This document shows, in pieces, positions 56,111 to 63,968 of a DNA stretch of 64,000 nucleotides. Under the pieces are notes generated by a model. It ran no database searches and was not told the DNA's origin. It saw only the letters and a list, made by a program, of their open reading frames with translations. Numbering within the stretch: position 1 is the stretch's first letter; each line of letters starts with the position of its first letter. The position numbers were made by a program, and so were the translations under genes. Origin of the DNA: Hydrogenophilaceae bacterium (lineage in GTDB: Bacteria; Pseudomonadota; Alphaproteobacteria; Caulobacterales; Aquidulcibacteraceae). Location: NCBI GenBank assembly GCA_013389015.1, contig JACAEE010000089.1:21160-85159 (forward strand), in the 5' to 3' direction.

Positions 56111-56866
56111 ATGCCTACCCAAGCGGCGACGCAGAGCCCGCAAGAGAACGCCCCCAGCGCAAGCCCGCGCCCGGTGATCATCCTCAAGCTCGCCACCAGC
56201 CTCGATGGGCGCATCGCCACGGCCACCGGCGAGAGCCGTTGGATCACGGGGGAGCTGGCGCGCGCGAAGGTCCATCGCCTGCGCGCCGACAGCGACGGCG
56301 TGCTGATCGGCTCCGGGACCGCGCTCAGCGACGATCCCGAACTCACCGCCCGTCTCAAGCCCGCCGCCAAGCAGCCGGTGCGGATCGTGCTCGACACGGA
56401 CTTGCGGCTGCCCTCCACGTCCAAGCTCGCGCGCACGACCGATCAGGGCCAGGTTCTGATCTACGCGGCGCGCGGCGTCGAGCCTTCGGCGGTGGAGCGC
56501 CTCACCGCAACCGGCGCCAAGGTCGTGTTCGTGCCCCGCTCGATGGGGGGGGTGGAGCTCGAAGCCGTGTTCGAGGATCTGAAGACCAATTGGGCGGTCA
56601 ACACGCTCTTGGTTGAAGGCGGCGGCGCGCTCGCCGCGAGCCTCATCAAGCGCGGCCTCGTCGATCGGCTCGAATGGTTCCGCGCCCCCATTCTCCTTGG
56701 GGAAGAGGGCCGTGCGGCCATCGGCCCGCTGCAATTGAAGCATCTCGCCGATGCGCCGGCCTTCAAGAAGGTTGCGTCGCGCCAGCTTGGACCTGATCTA
56801 TGGGAGACCTACGAGAAGGTCAGCGCGGAATGTTCACCGGAATCGTCACCGCCGTCGGAGAAGTGA
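56111..56866 (+). CDS. ribD: RibD reductase domain only (pyrimidine reductase)
   Basis: 251 residues. It covers only the reductase half of the usual 360-380-residue bifunctional RibD: PVIILKLATSLDGRIATATG, then ESRWITGELARAKVHRLRAD with SDGVLIGSGTALSDDPELT, and NTLLVEGGGALAASLIKRGL. It reduces the ribosylamino-pyrimidine with NADPH. The N-terminal deaminase with its His-Ala-Glu / Pro-Cys-x-x-Cys zinc site is absent, and only 5 bp separate it from nrdR, so there is no room for it. The 3' end overlaps ribE by 37 bp. Confidence 0.9.
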   Translation: MPTQAATQSPQENAPSASPRPVIILKLATSLDGRIATATGESRWITGELARAKVHRLRADSDGVLIGSGTALSDDPELTARLKPAAKQPVRIVLDTDLRLPSTSKLARTTDQGQVLIYAARGVEPSAVERLTATGAKVVFVPRSMGGVELEAVFEDLKTNWAVNTLLVEGGGALAASLIKRGLVDRLEWFRAPILLGEEGRAAIGPLQLKHLADAPAFKKVASRQLGPDLWETYEKVSAECSPESSPPSEK

Positions 56867-57438
56867 CGCGCGCGGAGCGCGCCGGCGAACAGGCGCGCTT
56901 CGAAATCGCCTCGTCCTATGATCCCGACACGGTGGCGATCGGCGCTTCGATCAGCCATGCCGGCTGCTGCCTCACGGTCGTCTCCAGGGAGAAGACGAAT
57001 GCGGGAATGCGCCATATCGTGGAGTGTTCGCCGGAGACGCTGGCGCTGACGACGTTGGGGCAATGGCGCGTCGGGGCGCGGATGAATCTCGAGCGCGCCG
57101 CGCGCGTGGGCGACGAATTGGGCGGCCACATCGTCGCCGGCCATGTCGACGGCATGGGCGAACTCGCATCACGCGGCGTCGAGGGCGACTATCTGCGTCT
57201 GACCTTCGCTGCGCCGCGGGCGCTCATGCCCTACCTGGCGCCAAAGGGGTCGATCGCGATCGACGGGGTCTCGCTCACCGTCAACGCGGTCGAGCGCGAA
57301 ACCTTCTCGGTGATGATCATTCCCCATACGGCAAGCGAAACCACGCTGGGCGTCTTGACGCCAGGGGATCGGGTGAACCTGGAAGCCGATCTCATCGCGC
57401 GCTATGTTGCGCGCATGCTCGCGTTCAGAGCGGAGTGA
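56830..57438 (+). CDS. ribE: Riboflavin synthase alpha subunit
   Basis: 202 residues from ATG 56830, where the conserved start MFTGIVTAVGEV lies. It dismutates two lumazines to riboflavin. Two lumazine-binding repeats are visible: GASISHAGCCLTVVSRE with GDELGGHIVAGHVDGMGEL in the first, and GSIAIDGVSLTVNAVERE in the second. The C-terminus VNLEADLIARYVARML is typical. It overlaps ribD by 37 bp; ribBA begins 4 bp after the stop. Confidence 0.96.
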   Translation: MFTGIVTAVGEVTRAERAGEQARFEIASSYDPDTVAIGASISHAGCCLTVVSREKTNAGMRHIVECSPETLALTTLGQWRVGARMNLERAARVGDELGGHIVAGHVDGMGELASRGVEGDYLRLTFAAPRALMPYLAPKGSIAIDGVSLTVNAVERETFSVMIIPHTASETTLGVLTPGDRVNLEADLIARYVARMLAFRAE

Positions 57439-57442
57439 AAGC

Positions 57443-58585
57443 ATGGCCCGCGGTTCCGCCTCGCCGATAGACGATTTGAAGCGCGCGATCTCGCCTGTCG
57501 AGGAGATCGTCGAGGAGGCGCGCGAGGGGCGGATGTTCATTCTCGTCGACGCCGAGGACCGCGAGAACGAAGGCGATCTCGTCATTCCCGCGCAGTTCGC
57601 GACGCCCGACAAAGTCAACTTCATGGCCAAGCACGGGCGCGGGCTCATCTGCCTGGCGCTGACCAGCGAGCGCACGCGCGCGCTTGGGCTCGAGCCGATG
57701 TCGGCGCGCAACGGCACGCGCATGAGCACCGCCTTCACCGTCTCCATCGAAGCCAAGGAAGGCGTCACCACGGGGATCAGCGCGCATGACCGCGCGCACA
57801 CGATCGCGGTCGCGATCGACCCGACCAAGAACGCGTCCGACATCGTCTCGCCTGGGCATGTGTTCCCGCTCGAAGCGCGCGACGGCGGCGTGCTCGTGCG
57901 CGCCGGCCACACCGAAGCCAGCGTCGACATCGCCCGTCTCGCCGGCCTCATCCCCGCGTCGGTCATCTGCGAGATCATGAACGACGACGGCGCCATGGCG
58001 CGGCTGCCGGAGCTGGTGAGCTTCGCGCAGCTGCACGGGCTCAAGATCGGCACGATCGAAGATCTGATCGCCTATCGCACCTTGCACGATCACATGATCG
58101 ACAAGGTGGTGGAGCGGCCGTTCGAAAGCGCCTATGGCGAAGGCTTTCGCGTTCTGGTGTTCCGCAACCAGCTCAACGGCGCGGAATATCCCGCGCTCGT
58201 GCGCGGCGAGATCAAGGCCGACAAGCCCACGCTCGTGCGCATGCACCGCGCCGACGTCGAGCATGATCTGCTCGGCGGCGCCGGCGCGCGCCATGGGCTC
58301 TTGCAGCGCGCGCTGAAAGAGCTCGCGGCGGAACCGGGGCCCGCGGCCATGGTGATCCTCTGGGATCGGGGCCCCCGCTCGCTGTCGCGCGCGCTCGGCG
58401 GCGACGACCACGAGGCCGATCGCCGCCACCGGATGCTGCGCGAATACGGCGTGGGCGCGCAAATCCTGCGTGAACTCGGCGTGCGCCAGATGGTGCTGCT
58501 CTCGGACGCTCCGCAGCAGATCGTAGGCCTGGAGGGGTACGGCTTGACGCTCGTGGGCTGGCGAAAGTTCCAGGATAGGCAGTAG
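57443..58585 (+). CDS. ribBA: DHBP synthase fused to a degenerate GTP cyclohydrolase II domain (RibBX-type)
   Basis: 380 residues from the ATG at 57443. The N-terminal DHBP synthase is intact: LVDAEDRENEGDLVIPAQFA (metal Glu), SAHDRAHTI, HVFPLEARDGGVLVRAGHTE with AS. The C-terminal half has the cyclohydrolase II fold, but where the zinc site normally reads like C-x-TGDVFGS-x-RCDC the sequence is HRADVEHDLLGGAGARHG, with no Cys. GTP cyclohydrolase II activity is therefore not expected, as in RibBX hybrids. The final codons (Arg-Gln-stop) fall within the left arm of the inverted repeat that starts at 58578. Confidence 0.93.
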   Translation: MARGSASPIDDLKRAISPVEEIVEEAREGRMFILVDAEDRENEGDLVIPAQFATPDKVNFMAKHGRGLICLALTSERTRALGLEPMSARNGTRMSTAFTVSIEAKEGVTTGISAHDRAHTIAVAIDPTKNASDIVSPGHVFPLEARDGGVLVRAGHTEASVDIARLAGLIPASVICEIMNDDGAMARLPELVSFAQLHGLKIGTIEDLIAYRTLHDHMIDKVVERPFESAYGEGFRVLVFRNQLNGAEYPALVRGEIKADKPTLVRMHRADVEHDLLGGAGARHGLLQRALKELAAEPGPAAMVILWDRGPRSLSRALGGDDHEADRRHRMLREYGVGAQILRELGVRQMVLLSDAPQQIVGLEGYGLTLVGWRKFQDRQ

Positions 58586-58606
58586 TGAATAGGCAATAGG
58601 CAATAG
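58578..58606. repeat. Left inverted-repeat arm of the rib-operon element
   Basis: Units GGCAGTAG, TGAATAG, GCAATAG and GCAATAG. It pairs with 58992-59020 with 2 mismatches in 29. It includes the ribBA stop codon (TAG at 58583) and ends 8 bases before the internal gene's GTG. Confidence 0.9.
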
Positions 58607-58614
58607 GGGACGCG

Positions 58615-58989
58615 GTGTCGGATGAGGGAGACATACGCTCGCATCGAGACCTCAAAGTATGGCGCACCGCCATGAGCGCCGCCGAGGCGGCGTATGCGTT
58701 TACAATGCCGTTTCCGCCCGCGGAGATGTATGGCCTGACAAGTCAGATTCGCCGTTCCGCCGCATCAATCGCGGCGAACATCGCCGAAGGGTATGGTCGC
58801 GACAGCTCCGGCGCCTACGTCAATCACCTTCGCATCGCGCAAGGATCGCTCAAGGAATTCGAGACTTTTGTCGAACTTGCCTGCCGTGTCGGGCTGGCGT
58901 CGGTGGATGCGGCTCAACCGCTTCTCGATCAATGCGACGAACTGGGTCGCATGTCGCGGGCTCTGAATCGCGCTATAGAACGCACATAA
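58615..58989 (+). CDS. Four-helix-bundle protein (23S rRNA intervening-sequence / S23 family)
   Basis: 124 residues from GTG at 58615. The signature is intact: SHRDLKVWRTAMSAAEAAYA, then FPPAEMYGLTSQIRRSAASI, then AANIAEGYGRDSSGAYVNHL and RIAQGSLKEFETFVELACRV. The family was first seen inside intervening sequences of 23S rRNA genes and is related to Avd of diversity-generating retroelements. It probably forms a ring-shaped oligomer that binds RNA or DNA. No reverse transcriptase or variable repeat is nearby. Codon use resembles the neighbours but with more A/T. The gene is enclosed by the inverted repeats 58578-58606 and 58992-59020. Confidence 0.92.
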   Translation: MSDEGDIRSHRDLKVWRTAMSAAEAAYAFTMPFPPAEMYGLTSQIRRSAASIAANIAEGYGRDSSGAYVNHLRIAQGSLKEFETFVELACRVGLASVDAAQPLLDQCDELGRMSRALNRAIERT

Positions 58990-58991
58990 GC

Positions 58992-59020
58992 CTATTGCCT
59001 ATTGCCTATTGCCTACTGCC
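58992..59020. repeat. Right inverted-repeat arm of the rib-operon element
   Basis: CTATTGC units three times, then CTACTGCC: the reverse complement of the left arm with 2 mismatches. It starts 2 bases after the stop codon of the four-helix-bundle gene and ends 11 bases before the ribH ATG. No Shine-Dalgarno-like purine run is left in that gap. Confidence 0.9.
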
Positions 59021-59031
59021 TAGTGTGTCCC

Positions 59032-59502
59032 ATGGATCCCAACGCCAAGCCCGAACCGAAGGCCGTGCCGGGCGCGCGGATCCTGATCGTCGTCTCGTAT
59101 TACTACCGCGACATCGCGACCCAGCTTGTCGACGGCGCGAAGGCCGCGATCGAGGCCGCGGGCGCGACGCATGACCTCATGGAAGTGCCCGGCGCGTTCG
59201 AACTGCCCACGGCGATCTCCTGGCGGGCGAAGGCCGGGCGCGCCTATGACGGCTATGTCGCGCTGGGCTGCGTCGTGCGCGGCGAGACGAGCCATTATGA
59301 TTATGTCTGCGGCGAAAGCGCACGCGCGCTCATGGATCTCGGCGTGCGCGACGGCATCGCCATCGGCTACGGCATTCTGACGGTCGAAAATCTCGATCAG
59401 GCCGCGGCGCGCGCCGATCCGGCCAATCGCGACAAGGGCGGCGAGGCGGCGCGCGCGTGCCTGGCGCTGGTTTCCATCCGCCGCGATCTGCTCAAGGGAT
59501 GA
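59032..59502 (+). CDS. ribH: 6,7-dimethyl-8-ribityllumazine synthase
   Basis: 156 residues from ATG 59032. It joins the ribitylamino-pyrimidine and DHBP. Motifs are ARILIVVSYYYRDIATQLVD, MEVPGAFELPTAISW, YVALGCVVRGETSHYDYVC (catalytic His) and IGYGILTVENLDQAAARA. The reading frame extends 30 bases further upstream, but only through the repeat arm. The mRNA leader is made of the repeat with no obvious RBS. nusB overlaps the stop by 4 bp. Confidence 0.95.
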   Translation: MDPNAKPEPKAVPGARILIVVSYYYRDIATQLVDGAKAAIEAAGATHDLMEVPGAFELPTAISWRAKAGRAYDGYVALGCVVRGETSHYDYVCGESARALMDLGVRDGIAIGYGILTVENLDQAAARADPANRDKGGEAARACLALVSIRRDLLKG

Positions 59503-59963
59503 GCGCGGCGGCGCCTCCAAAGAGCGGCCGCCCCGCGGCCAGGCTCGCGGCCGTCCAGGCGCTCTACCAGATGGAGACCGCGGGCGCCTCCGCCGCCGAC
59601 GTCGAGCAGGACATCCGCGCCGGGCGCCTGCCGCGCGCGGAAGAGGCGCTCGAAGCCGAGCCCGATCTCGCGCTCTTCTCGACTTTGATCGACACGGTGG
59701 TCGAGAACCAGGAGGCCATCGACGTCGCCATCGCGCACCGTCTCGTGGGCTGGAAGCTCGAGCGGATCGACAGCGTGGCGCGCGCGATCCTGCGCGCCGG
59801 CGTGGCCGAGCTCTGGGCCCGCAAGGAGACGCCGAGCGCGGTGGTGATCGACGAATATGTCGAGATCGCCAAGGCGTTCTTCGACGGGCCCGAGCCCGGC
59901 TTCGTCAACGCCGCGCTCGACGCCTGCGCCGGCGATCTGCGCGGCGTGGCGACAAACGCGTGA
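59499..59963 (+). CDS. nusB: Transcription antitermination factor NusB
   Basis: 154 residues from the ATG at 59499 (ATGA overlap with ribH). It is an all-helical protein of the rRNA antitermination complex. Conserved pieces are ARLAAVQALYQMETAGASAA, WKLERIDSVARAILRAGVAE and PSAVVIDEYVEIAKAFFDGP with FVNAALD. Its place after ribH is conserved in many proteobacteria. Confidence 0.96.
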   Translation: MSAAAPPKSGRPAARLAAVQALYQMETAGASAADVEQDIRAGRLPRAEEALEAEPDLALFSTLIDTVVENQEAIDVAIAHRLVGWKLERIDSVARAILRAGVAELWARKETPSAVVIDEYVEIAKAFFDGPEPGFVNAALDACAGDLRGVATNA

Positions 59964-60017
59964 AACCGCGCGATTGATTAAGCGGGAATCACCGAGAAGG
60001 CCGCCAGGACGGTGACC

Positions 60018-60995
60018 ATGGCCGGCGACGAACTGGAGATCATCGCCAAGCATTTCGCGCCGCTGGCCACGCATCCGGCGGCGCGCAAGCTCGAGGACGA
60101 TCTCGCGGTGCTGCAAACCCGCGGGCCCCTCGCCATCACCGCCGACGCCATCATCGAAGGCGTGCACTTCCTGCCCGACGATCCCATCGAGACCATCGCC
60201 AAGAAGGCGTTGCGGGTGAACCTCTCCGATCTCGCCGCCAAGGGCGCCAGGGCGCTCGGGATCGTGCTTTCGCTCGCCTGGCCGAAGGCGCGCCGCAGCG
60301 CCGAGATCGCGCGCTTCGCCGCCGGCCTTGGTGAGGACTTGCGCCTCTATCGCTGCGCGCTCTTCGGCGGCGACACGACCGCCACGCCAGGTCCCCTCAT
60401 GGTGGCCATAACCGCGATCGGGCGGCCCTATCGGCGCCGCATCCCCGCGCGCGCCGACGCCAAGGCGGGCGAGGACCTGTGGATAACCGGAACGATCGGG
60501 GATGCGCATTTGGGCCTGCGCGCCGCGCGGGGCGAGCTTGGCGCGCTGCCGGCGCGCGACCGCGACCTGCTGATCGACCGCTACCGGCTGCCCCAGCCGC
60601 GGACCCGGTTCGCGCAGGCGATCGCGCGGCTGGCCGGCGCCTCCATGGATGTCTCCGACGGACTGCTGCTCGACGCCGCGCGGCTCGCCCACGCCTCCCG
60701 GCTGGCGGTGACGCTCGAAGCCGCCGCGCTGCCGCACTCGACCATCGCCCAGCGCTGGCTGGAGACGCCCGACGCCTACCAATTGCGGCTGCTGAGCGGC
60801 GGGGACGACTATGAAATCCTGTTCACCGCCGCGCCCGAGAAGCGTGCTTCGGTGAAGCGCGCAGCCGCGAGGGCGGGGCTCCAGGTCACCAGAATTGGCG
60901 CGACGGCCGCAGGAGAAGGGGTTTCGCTTGTGGATTCCCATGGCGCGCCTCTGCCCATCCCGGACATGGGCTACCGCCACGCGCTGGGACGCTGA
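60018..60995 (+). CDS. thiL: Thiamine-monophosphate kinase
   Basis: 325 residues from ATG 60018; a GTG two codons earlier also fits. It phosphorylates thiamine monophosphate to the diphosphate. Motifs are KLEDDLAVLQTRGPLAITAD, EGVHFLPDDPIETIAKKALR, VNLSDLAAKGARALGIVLSL, LFGGDTTATPGP and ASMDVSDGLLLDAARL, ending with LRLLSGGDDYEILFTA. It continues the nusB-thiL order. Confidence 0.96.
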   Translation: MAGDELEIIAKHFAPLATHPAARKLEDDLAVLQTRGPLAITADAIIEGVHFLPDDPIETIAKKALRVNLSDLAAKGARALGIVLSLAWPKARRSAEIARFAAGLGEDLRLYRCALFGGDTTATPGPLMVAITAIGRPYRRRIPARADAKAGEDLWITGTIGDAHLGLRAARGELGALPARDRDLLIDRYRLPQPRTRFAQAIARLAGASMDVSDGLLLDAARLAHASRLAVTLEAAALPHSTIAQRWLETPDAYQLRLLSGGDDYEILFTAAPEKRASVKRAAARAGLQVTRIGATAAGEGVSLVDSHGAPLPIPDMGYRHALGR

Positions 60996-61046
60996 GGCCA
61001 AAGCGGAGTCCCGTTTCCGCCTTGAACGGGTAAGACTCTGGAAACC

Positions 61047-61505
61047 GTGAGCCACGACCCTGCCGCCATGCGTCACGCCGTCCGCCGGGCCATCGCGGCC
61101 GCCATGCTCGCCTCCACCATGCTCGCCGGCCATGCGGTCGCCACCGCCCAGCCGAACGCGGAAGAGAGCGATTCCGCCCGGACCATGGACGCCACCTACA
61201 TCGCCGTGCCCGTGGTGCGGGACGGCCGGCTGGTGAACTACCTGTTCGTCTCCATCCGGGTCGACATCGCCAATGGCGTCGATCTGTGGCGCACGCGCGA
61301 GAAGGCGCATTTCCTGCGCGACGCGCTCGTCCGCGCCGCCCACGCCGCGCCGCTCGCGGACGCCGAGCGGAACGACCGGCTCAATGAGCCGGCCGCGATC
61401 AGCGCCTTCCGCGCCGCCGCCCGCCAGGCCCTGGGCGAGCGCGCCGTGCGCTCGGTCTCGATCCTTTCGGTGCATTCGAGCCGCATGCAGCAGGCGCGCC
61501 GCTAG
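61047..61505 (+). CDS. Secreted conserved hypothetical protein, FliL-like pattern
   Basis: 152 residues from GTG 61047 (ATG 61068 is the alternative). The signal peptide [20 protein letters not shown] has a cleavage site near ATA-QP. The mature part reads [20 protein letters not shown], then [20 protein letters not shown] and [14 protein letters not shown]. The beta-rich first half followed by a K/R-x-x-F/L-RDA helix recalls FliL-type domains, but identity is not established. It lies between thiL and hppA. Confidence 0.68.
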   Translation: MSHDPAAMRHAVRRAIAAAMLASTMLAGHAVATAQPNAEESDSARTMDATYIAVPVVRDGRLVNYLFVSIRVDIANGVDLWRTREKAHFLRDALVRAAHAAPLADAERNDRLNEPAAISAFRAAARQALGERAVRSVSILSVHSSRMQQARR

Positions 61506-61513
61506 ATCGGTAC

Positions 61514-61534
61514 GTAGGCGGAACGATCGCCTAC
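61514..61534. terminator. Hairpin after the secreted hypothetical gene
   Basis: GTAGGCG / CGCCTAC (8 bp counting the outer C-G pair) with the loop GAACGAT, 8 bp after the stop codon. No T-run follows (GGAACAAAAGG), so termination efficiency is uncertain. Confidence 0.4.
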
Positions 61535-61636
61535 GGAACAAAAGGAGGATGAGGCGAATTCCCCTCCGGGCCAATCCGACATTGCTTTGCGGAAGGGCTT
61601 TTGGCAGTGTCCGCGCCGATTTGGCGGGGCGCCCCC

Positions 61637-61658
61637 GGCGGCATGGAATGATGCCGCC
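61637..61658. promoter_or_regulatory. Hairpin in the hppA leader
   Basis: Perfect 8-bp stem GGCGGCAT / ATGCCGCC with a 6-base loop GGAATG, 73 bp before the hppA start. No T-run follows, which argues against a simple terminator. Could be a leader structure or a protein-binding palindrome. Confidence 0.3.
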
Positions 61659-61731
61659 GCATTCTAGGGCCGCGGCGCCGGTCGGGCGCATCCGCGCCGC
61701 CTTCGATTTTCTCCTCCTGGGAACGGAAACA

Positions 61732-63882
61732 ATGAGCGATCTCTTCGTTTGGCTCGCATGCGGGTTCGGCCTGTTGGCGGCCCTCTATGGATTTCTGCAA
61801 AGCCAGTCGATCCAGGCCGCGCCTGCGGGCAACGACCGGATGAAGGAGATCGCCGCCGCGATCCAGGAAGGCGCGAAGGCCTATCTGCGGCGTCAGTACA
61901 CCACCATCGCGGCCGTCGGCGCGGGCGTGACGGTGCTGCTTGTCATTCTGTTCTGGGGCTCGCCGCAGATCGCCGGCGGCTTCGTGATCGGCGCAGTGCT
62001 TTCGGGCCTCGCCGGCTTCATCGGCATGAACGTCTCGGTGCAAGCCAATGTGCGCACGGCTGAAGCAGCCTCGAAGAGCCTCGCGGGCGGGCTCAACATC
62101 GCGTTCAAGGCGGGCGCGGTCACCGGCATGCTGGTGGCCGGCTTCGCGCTCTTGGGCGTGGCCGTCTATTATCTCATCCTCAAGCAATTCTGGAGCGTGA
62201 CCGACCGCGAAGTCGTCGACAGCCTCGTGGCGCTCGGCTTCGGCGCCTCGCTCATTTCGATCTTCGCGCGCCTGGGCGGCGGCATCTTCACCAAGGGCGC
62301 CGATGTCGGCGGCGACATGGTCGGCAAGGTCGAAGCCGGCATCCCCGAAGACGATCCGCGCAATCCCGCGACCATCGCCGACAATGTCGGCGACAATGTC
62401 GGCGATTGCGCCGGCATGGCGGCGGACCTGTTCGAGACTTACGCGGTGACGACGGTGGCGACGATGGTGCTCGCCTCCATCCTCTTCCGCAACGCAGATG
62501 AAGTGGAAGCGCTGATGGCGCTGCCGCTGGCGATCGGCGGGATCTCGATCGCGGCCTCGATCATCTCGACCTATTTCGTGCGCCTGGGATCGAACAATTC
62601 GATCATGGGCGCGCTCTACAAGGGGCTCATCGCCGCGGGCGCGCTCTCGGCCGCCGGCGTGGTCGGCACCGTCTATTACCTCAACGGCGGCAGCTTCGGC
62701 CCGATCGTGCCGAGCCTCGGCGGGACGACCGCCTATGCCGACGTCACCGGGCTCGATCTGGTTTGGTGCGGCCTCATCGGGCTCGGCGTCACCGGCGCCA
62801 TCGTGTGGATCACCGAATACTATACCGGCACGGGCTTCCGCCCGGTGAAGAGCGTCGCGGAGGCCTCCAAGTCCGGCCACGGCACCAACGTCATCCAGGG
62901 CCTTGCGGTTTCGATGGAAGCGACCGCGCTGCCGGCGCTGGTGATCGTCGCCGGCATTGTGGCGTGCAACATGATCGGCGGGCTCTTCGGCATCGCGATC
63001 GCGGTGACGACGATGCTTTCGGTGTGCGGCATCATCGTCGCGCTCGACGCGTTCGGTCCGGTTACGGACAATGCCGGCGGGATCGCGGAAATGGCCGGCC
63101 TGCCGAAGGAAGTGCGCGTCACCACCGATGCGCTCGACGCGGTCGGCAACACCACGAAGGCGGTCACGAAGGGCTACGCCATCGGCTCCGCCGGTCTGGG
63201 CGCGCTCGTGCTGTTCGCCGCGTTCTTCGAGGACATCCGCTTCTATGCGAGCGAATCCGCGGAGTTCCGCTTCTTCGAAGGCGTCGCGCCAGATTTCGCG
63301 CTCAACAATCCGTATGTGATCGTCGGCCTCTTCATCGGCGGGCTCTTGCCCTATCTCTTCGGCGGCTGGTCGATGACGGCGGTGGGGCGCGCGGCGCAAT
63401 CGGTGGTCAGCGAAGTGCGCCGCCAGTTCAAGGAGATCCCCGGCATCATGGAGCGCACGGCGAAGCCCGATTACGGGCGCGCCGTCGACATCCTCACGCA
63501 GGCGGCGATCAAGGAGATGATCATCCCCTCGATGCTGCCGGTGCTCGCGCCGGTCGCGCTCTTCTTCGCGGTCTGGGCCGTGAGCGGGGAAACCAGCCAG
63601 GCGCTCGCTTCGCTGGGCGCGCTGCTCGTGGGCGTGATCGTCACCGGGCTCTTCGTCGCGGTTTCGATGACTTCGGGCGGCGGCGCGTGGGACAACGCCA
63701 AGAAGCTCATCGAAGAGGGCGAACATGGCGGCAAGGGCAGCGACGCCCATAAGGCCGCCGTCACCGGCGACACCGTCGGCGATCCCTACAAGGACACCGC
63801 CGGCCCCGCCGTGAACCCGATGATCAAGATCACCAATATCGTGGCGCTGCTGCTGCTCGCGGTGCTGGCGCACTCCGCTTAG
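61732..63882 (+). CDS. hppA: Proton-translocating membrane pyrophosphatase, K+-independent
   Basis: 716 residues from the ATG at 61732, with about 16 membrane segments. It hydrolyses pyrophosphate and pumps protons. Active-site acidic motifs are [48 protein letters not shown] and the late [18 protein letters not shown]. The motif [10 protein letters not shown] carries Lys where K+-dependent enzymes have Ala, so K+ is not required. The frame stays open upstream to 61273, but only as an overlap with the preceding gene. Confidence 0.97.
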   Translation: MSDLFVWLACGFGLLAALYGFLQSQSIQAAPAGNDRMKEIAAAIQEGAKAYLRRQYTTIAAVGAGVTVLLVILFWGSPQIAGGFVIGAVLSGLAGFIGMNVSVQANVRTAEAASKSLAGGLNIAFKAGAVTGMLVAGFALLGVAVYYLILKQFWSVTDREVVDSLVALGFGASLISIFARLGGGIFTKGADVGGDMVGKVEAGIPEDDPRNPATIADNVGDNVGDCAGMAADLFETYAVTTVATMVLASILFRNADEVEALMALPLAIGGISIAASIISTYFVRLGSNNSIMGALYKGLIAAGALSAAGVVGTVYYLNGGSFGPIVPSLGGTTAYADVTGLDLVWCGLIGLGVTGAIVWITEYYTGTGFRPVKSVAEASKSGHGTNVIQGLAVSMEATALPALVIVAGIVACNMIGGLFGIAIAVTTMLSVCGIIVALDAFGPVTDNAGGIAEMAGLPKEVRVTTDALDAVGNTTKAVTKGYAIGSAGLGALVLFAAFFEDIRFYASESAEFRFFEGVAPDFALNNPYVIVGLFIGGLLPYLFGGWSMTAVGRAAQSVVSEVRRQFKEIPGIMERTAKPDYGRAVDILTQAAIKEMIIPSMLPVLAPVALFFAVWAVSGETSQALASLGALLVGVIVTGLFVAVSMTSGGGAWDNAKKLIEEGEHGGKGSDAHKAAVTGDTVGDPYKDTAGPAVNPMIKITNIVALLLLAVLAHSA

Positions 63883-63942
63883 GCGCGCGCCGGAACCGCG
63901 AGAGCGACCCGATCGGCAACCGTCGGGGTCTTGGCGACGCTG

Positions 63943-63968
63943 CCTTCTCCCCCGCGAGCGGGAGAAGG
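63943..63968. repeat. Palindromic repeat near the right window edge
   Basis: CCTTCTCCC / GGGAGAAGG with an 8-base loop, 61 bp after hppA. It is a REP-like intergenic palindrome of the same general style (C-rich arm, G-rich arm) as the one before parC, but a different sequence. An imperfect hairpin (GACCC...GGGGTC around 63906-63930) precedes it and may be the hppA terminator. Confidence 0.7.

Larger units (their letters stand above)
58576..59022. mobile_element. Candidate intervening-sequence-like element carrying a four-helix-bundle gene
   Basis: About 447 bp bounded by inverted repeats (29 bp each, 2 mismatches, plus two more outer pairs) and containing a single gene for a four-helix-bundle protein. 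It interrupts the otherwise continuous ribBA-ribH junction of the riboflavin operon. The layout (terminal inverted repeats that would pair in RNA, one S23/IVP-type gene inside) is that of the intervening sequences found in 23S rRNA genes of some bacteria, here in an mRNA context. Mobility is inferred; no target-site duplication was identified. Confidence 0.5.

Noticed and set aside
58615..58989. Four-helix-bundle gene as Avd of a diversity-generating retroelement
   Set aside because: No reverse transcriptase, template repeat or variable repeat occurs in the surrounding sequence.
55529..59020. Heptamer runs considered as a CRISPR array
   Set aside because: Units are 7 bp without spacers, arranged as inverted not direct arrays, and no cas gene is present.
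61531..63873. 780-codon open frame on the minus strand opposite hppA
   Set aside because: Composition (Arg, His, Asp, Ala repeats) is the antisense image of a membrane protein gene; no start context or family.
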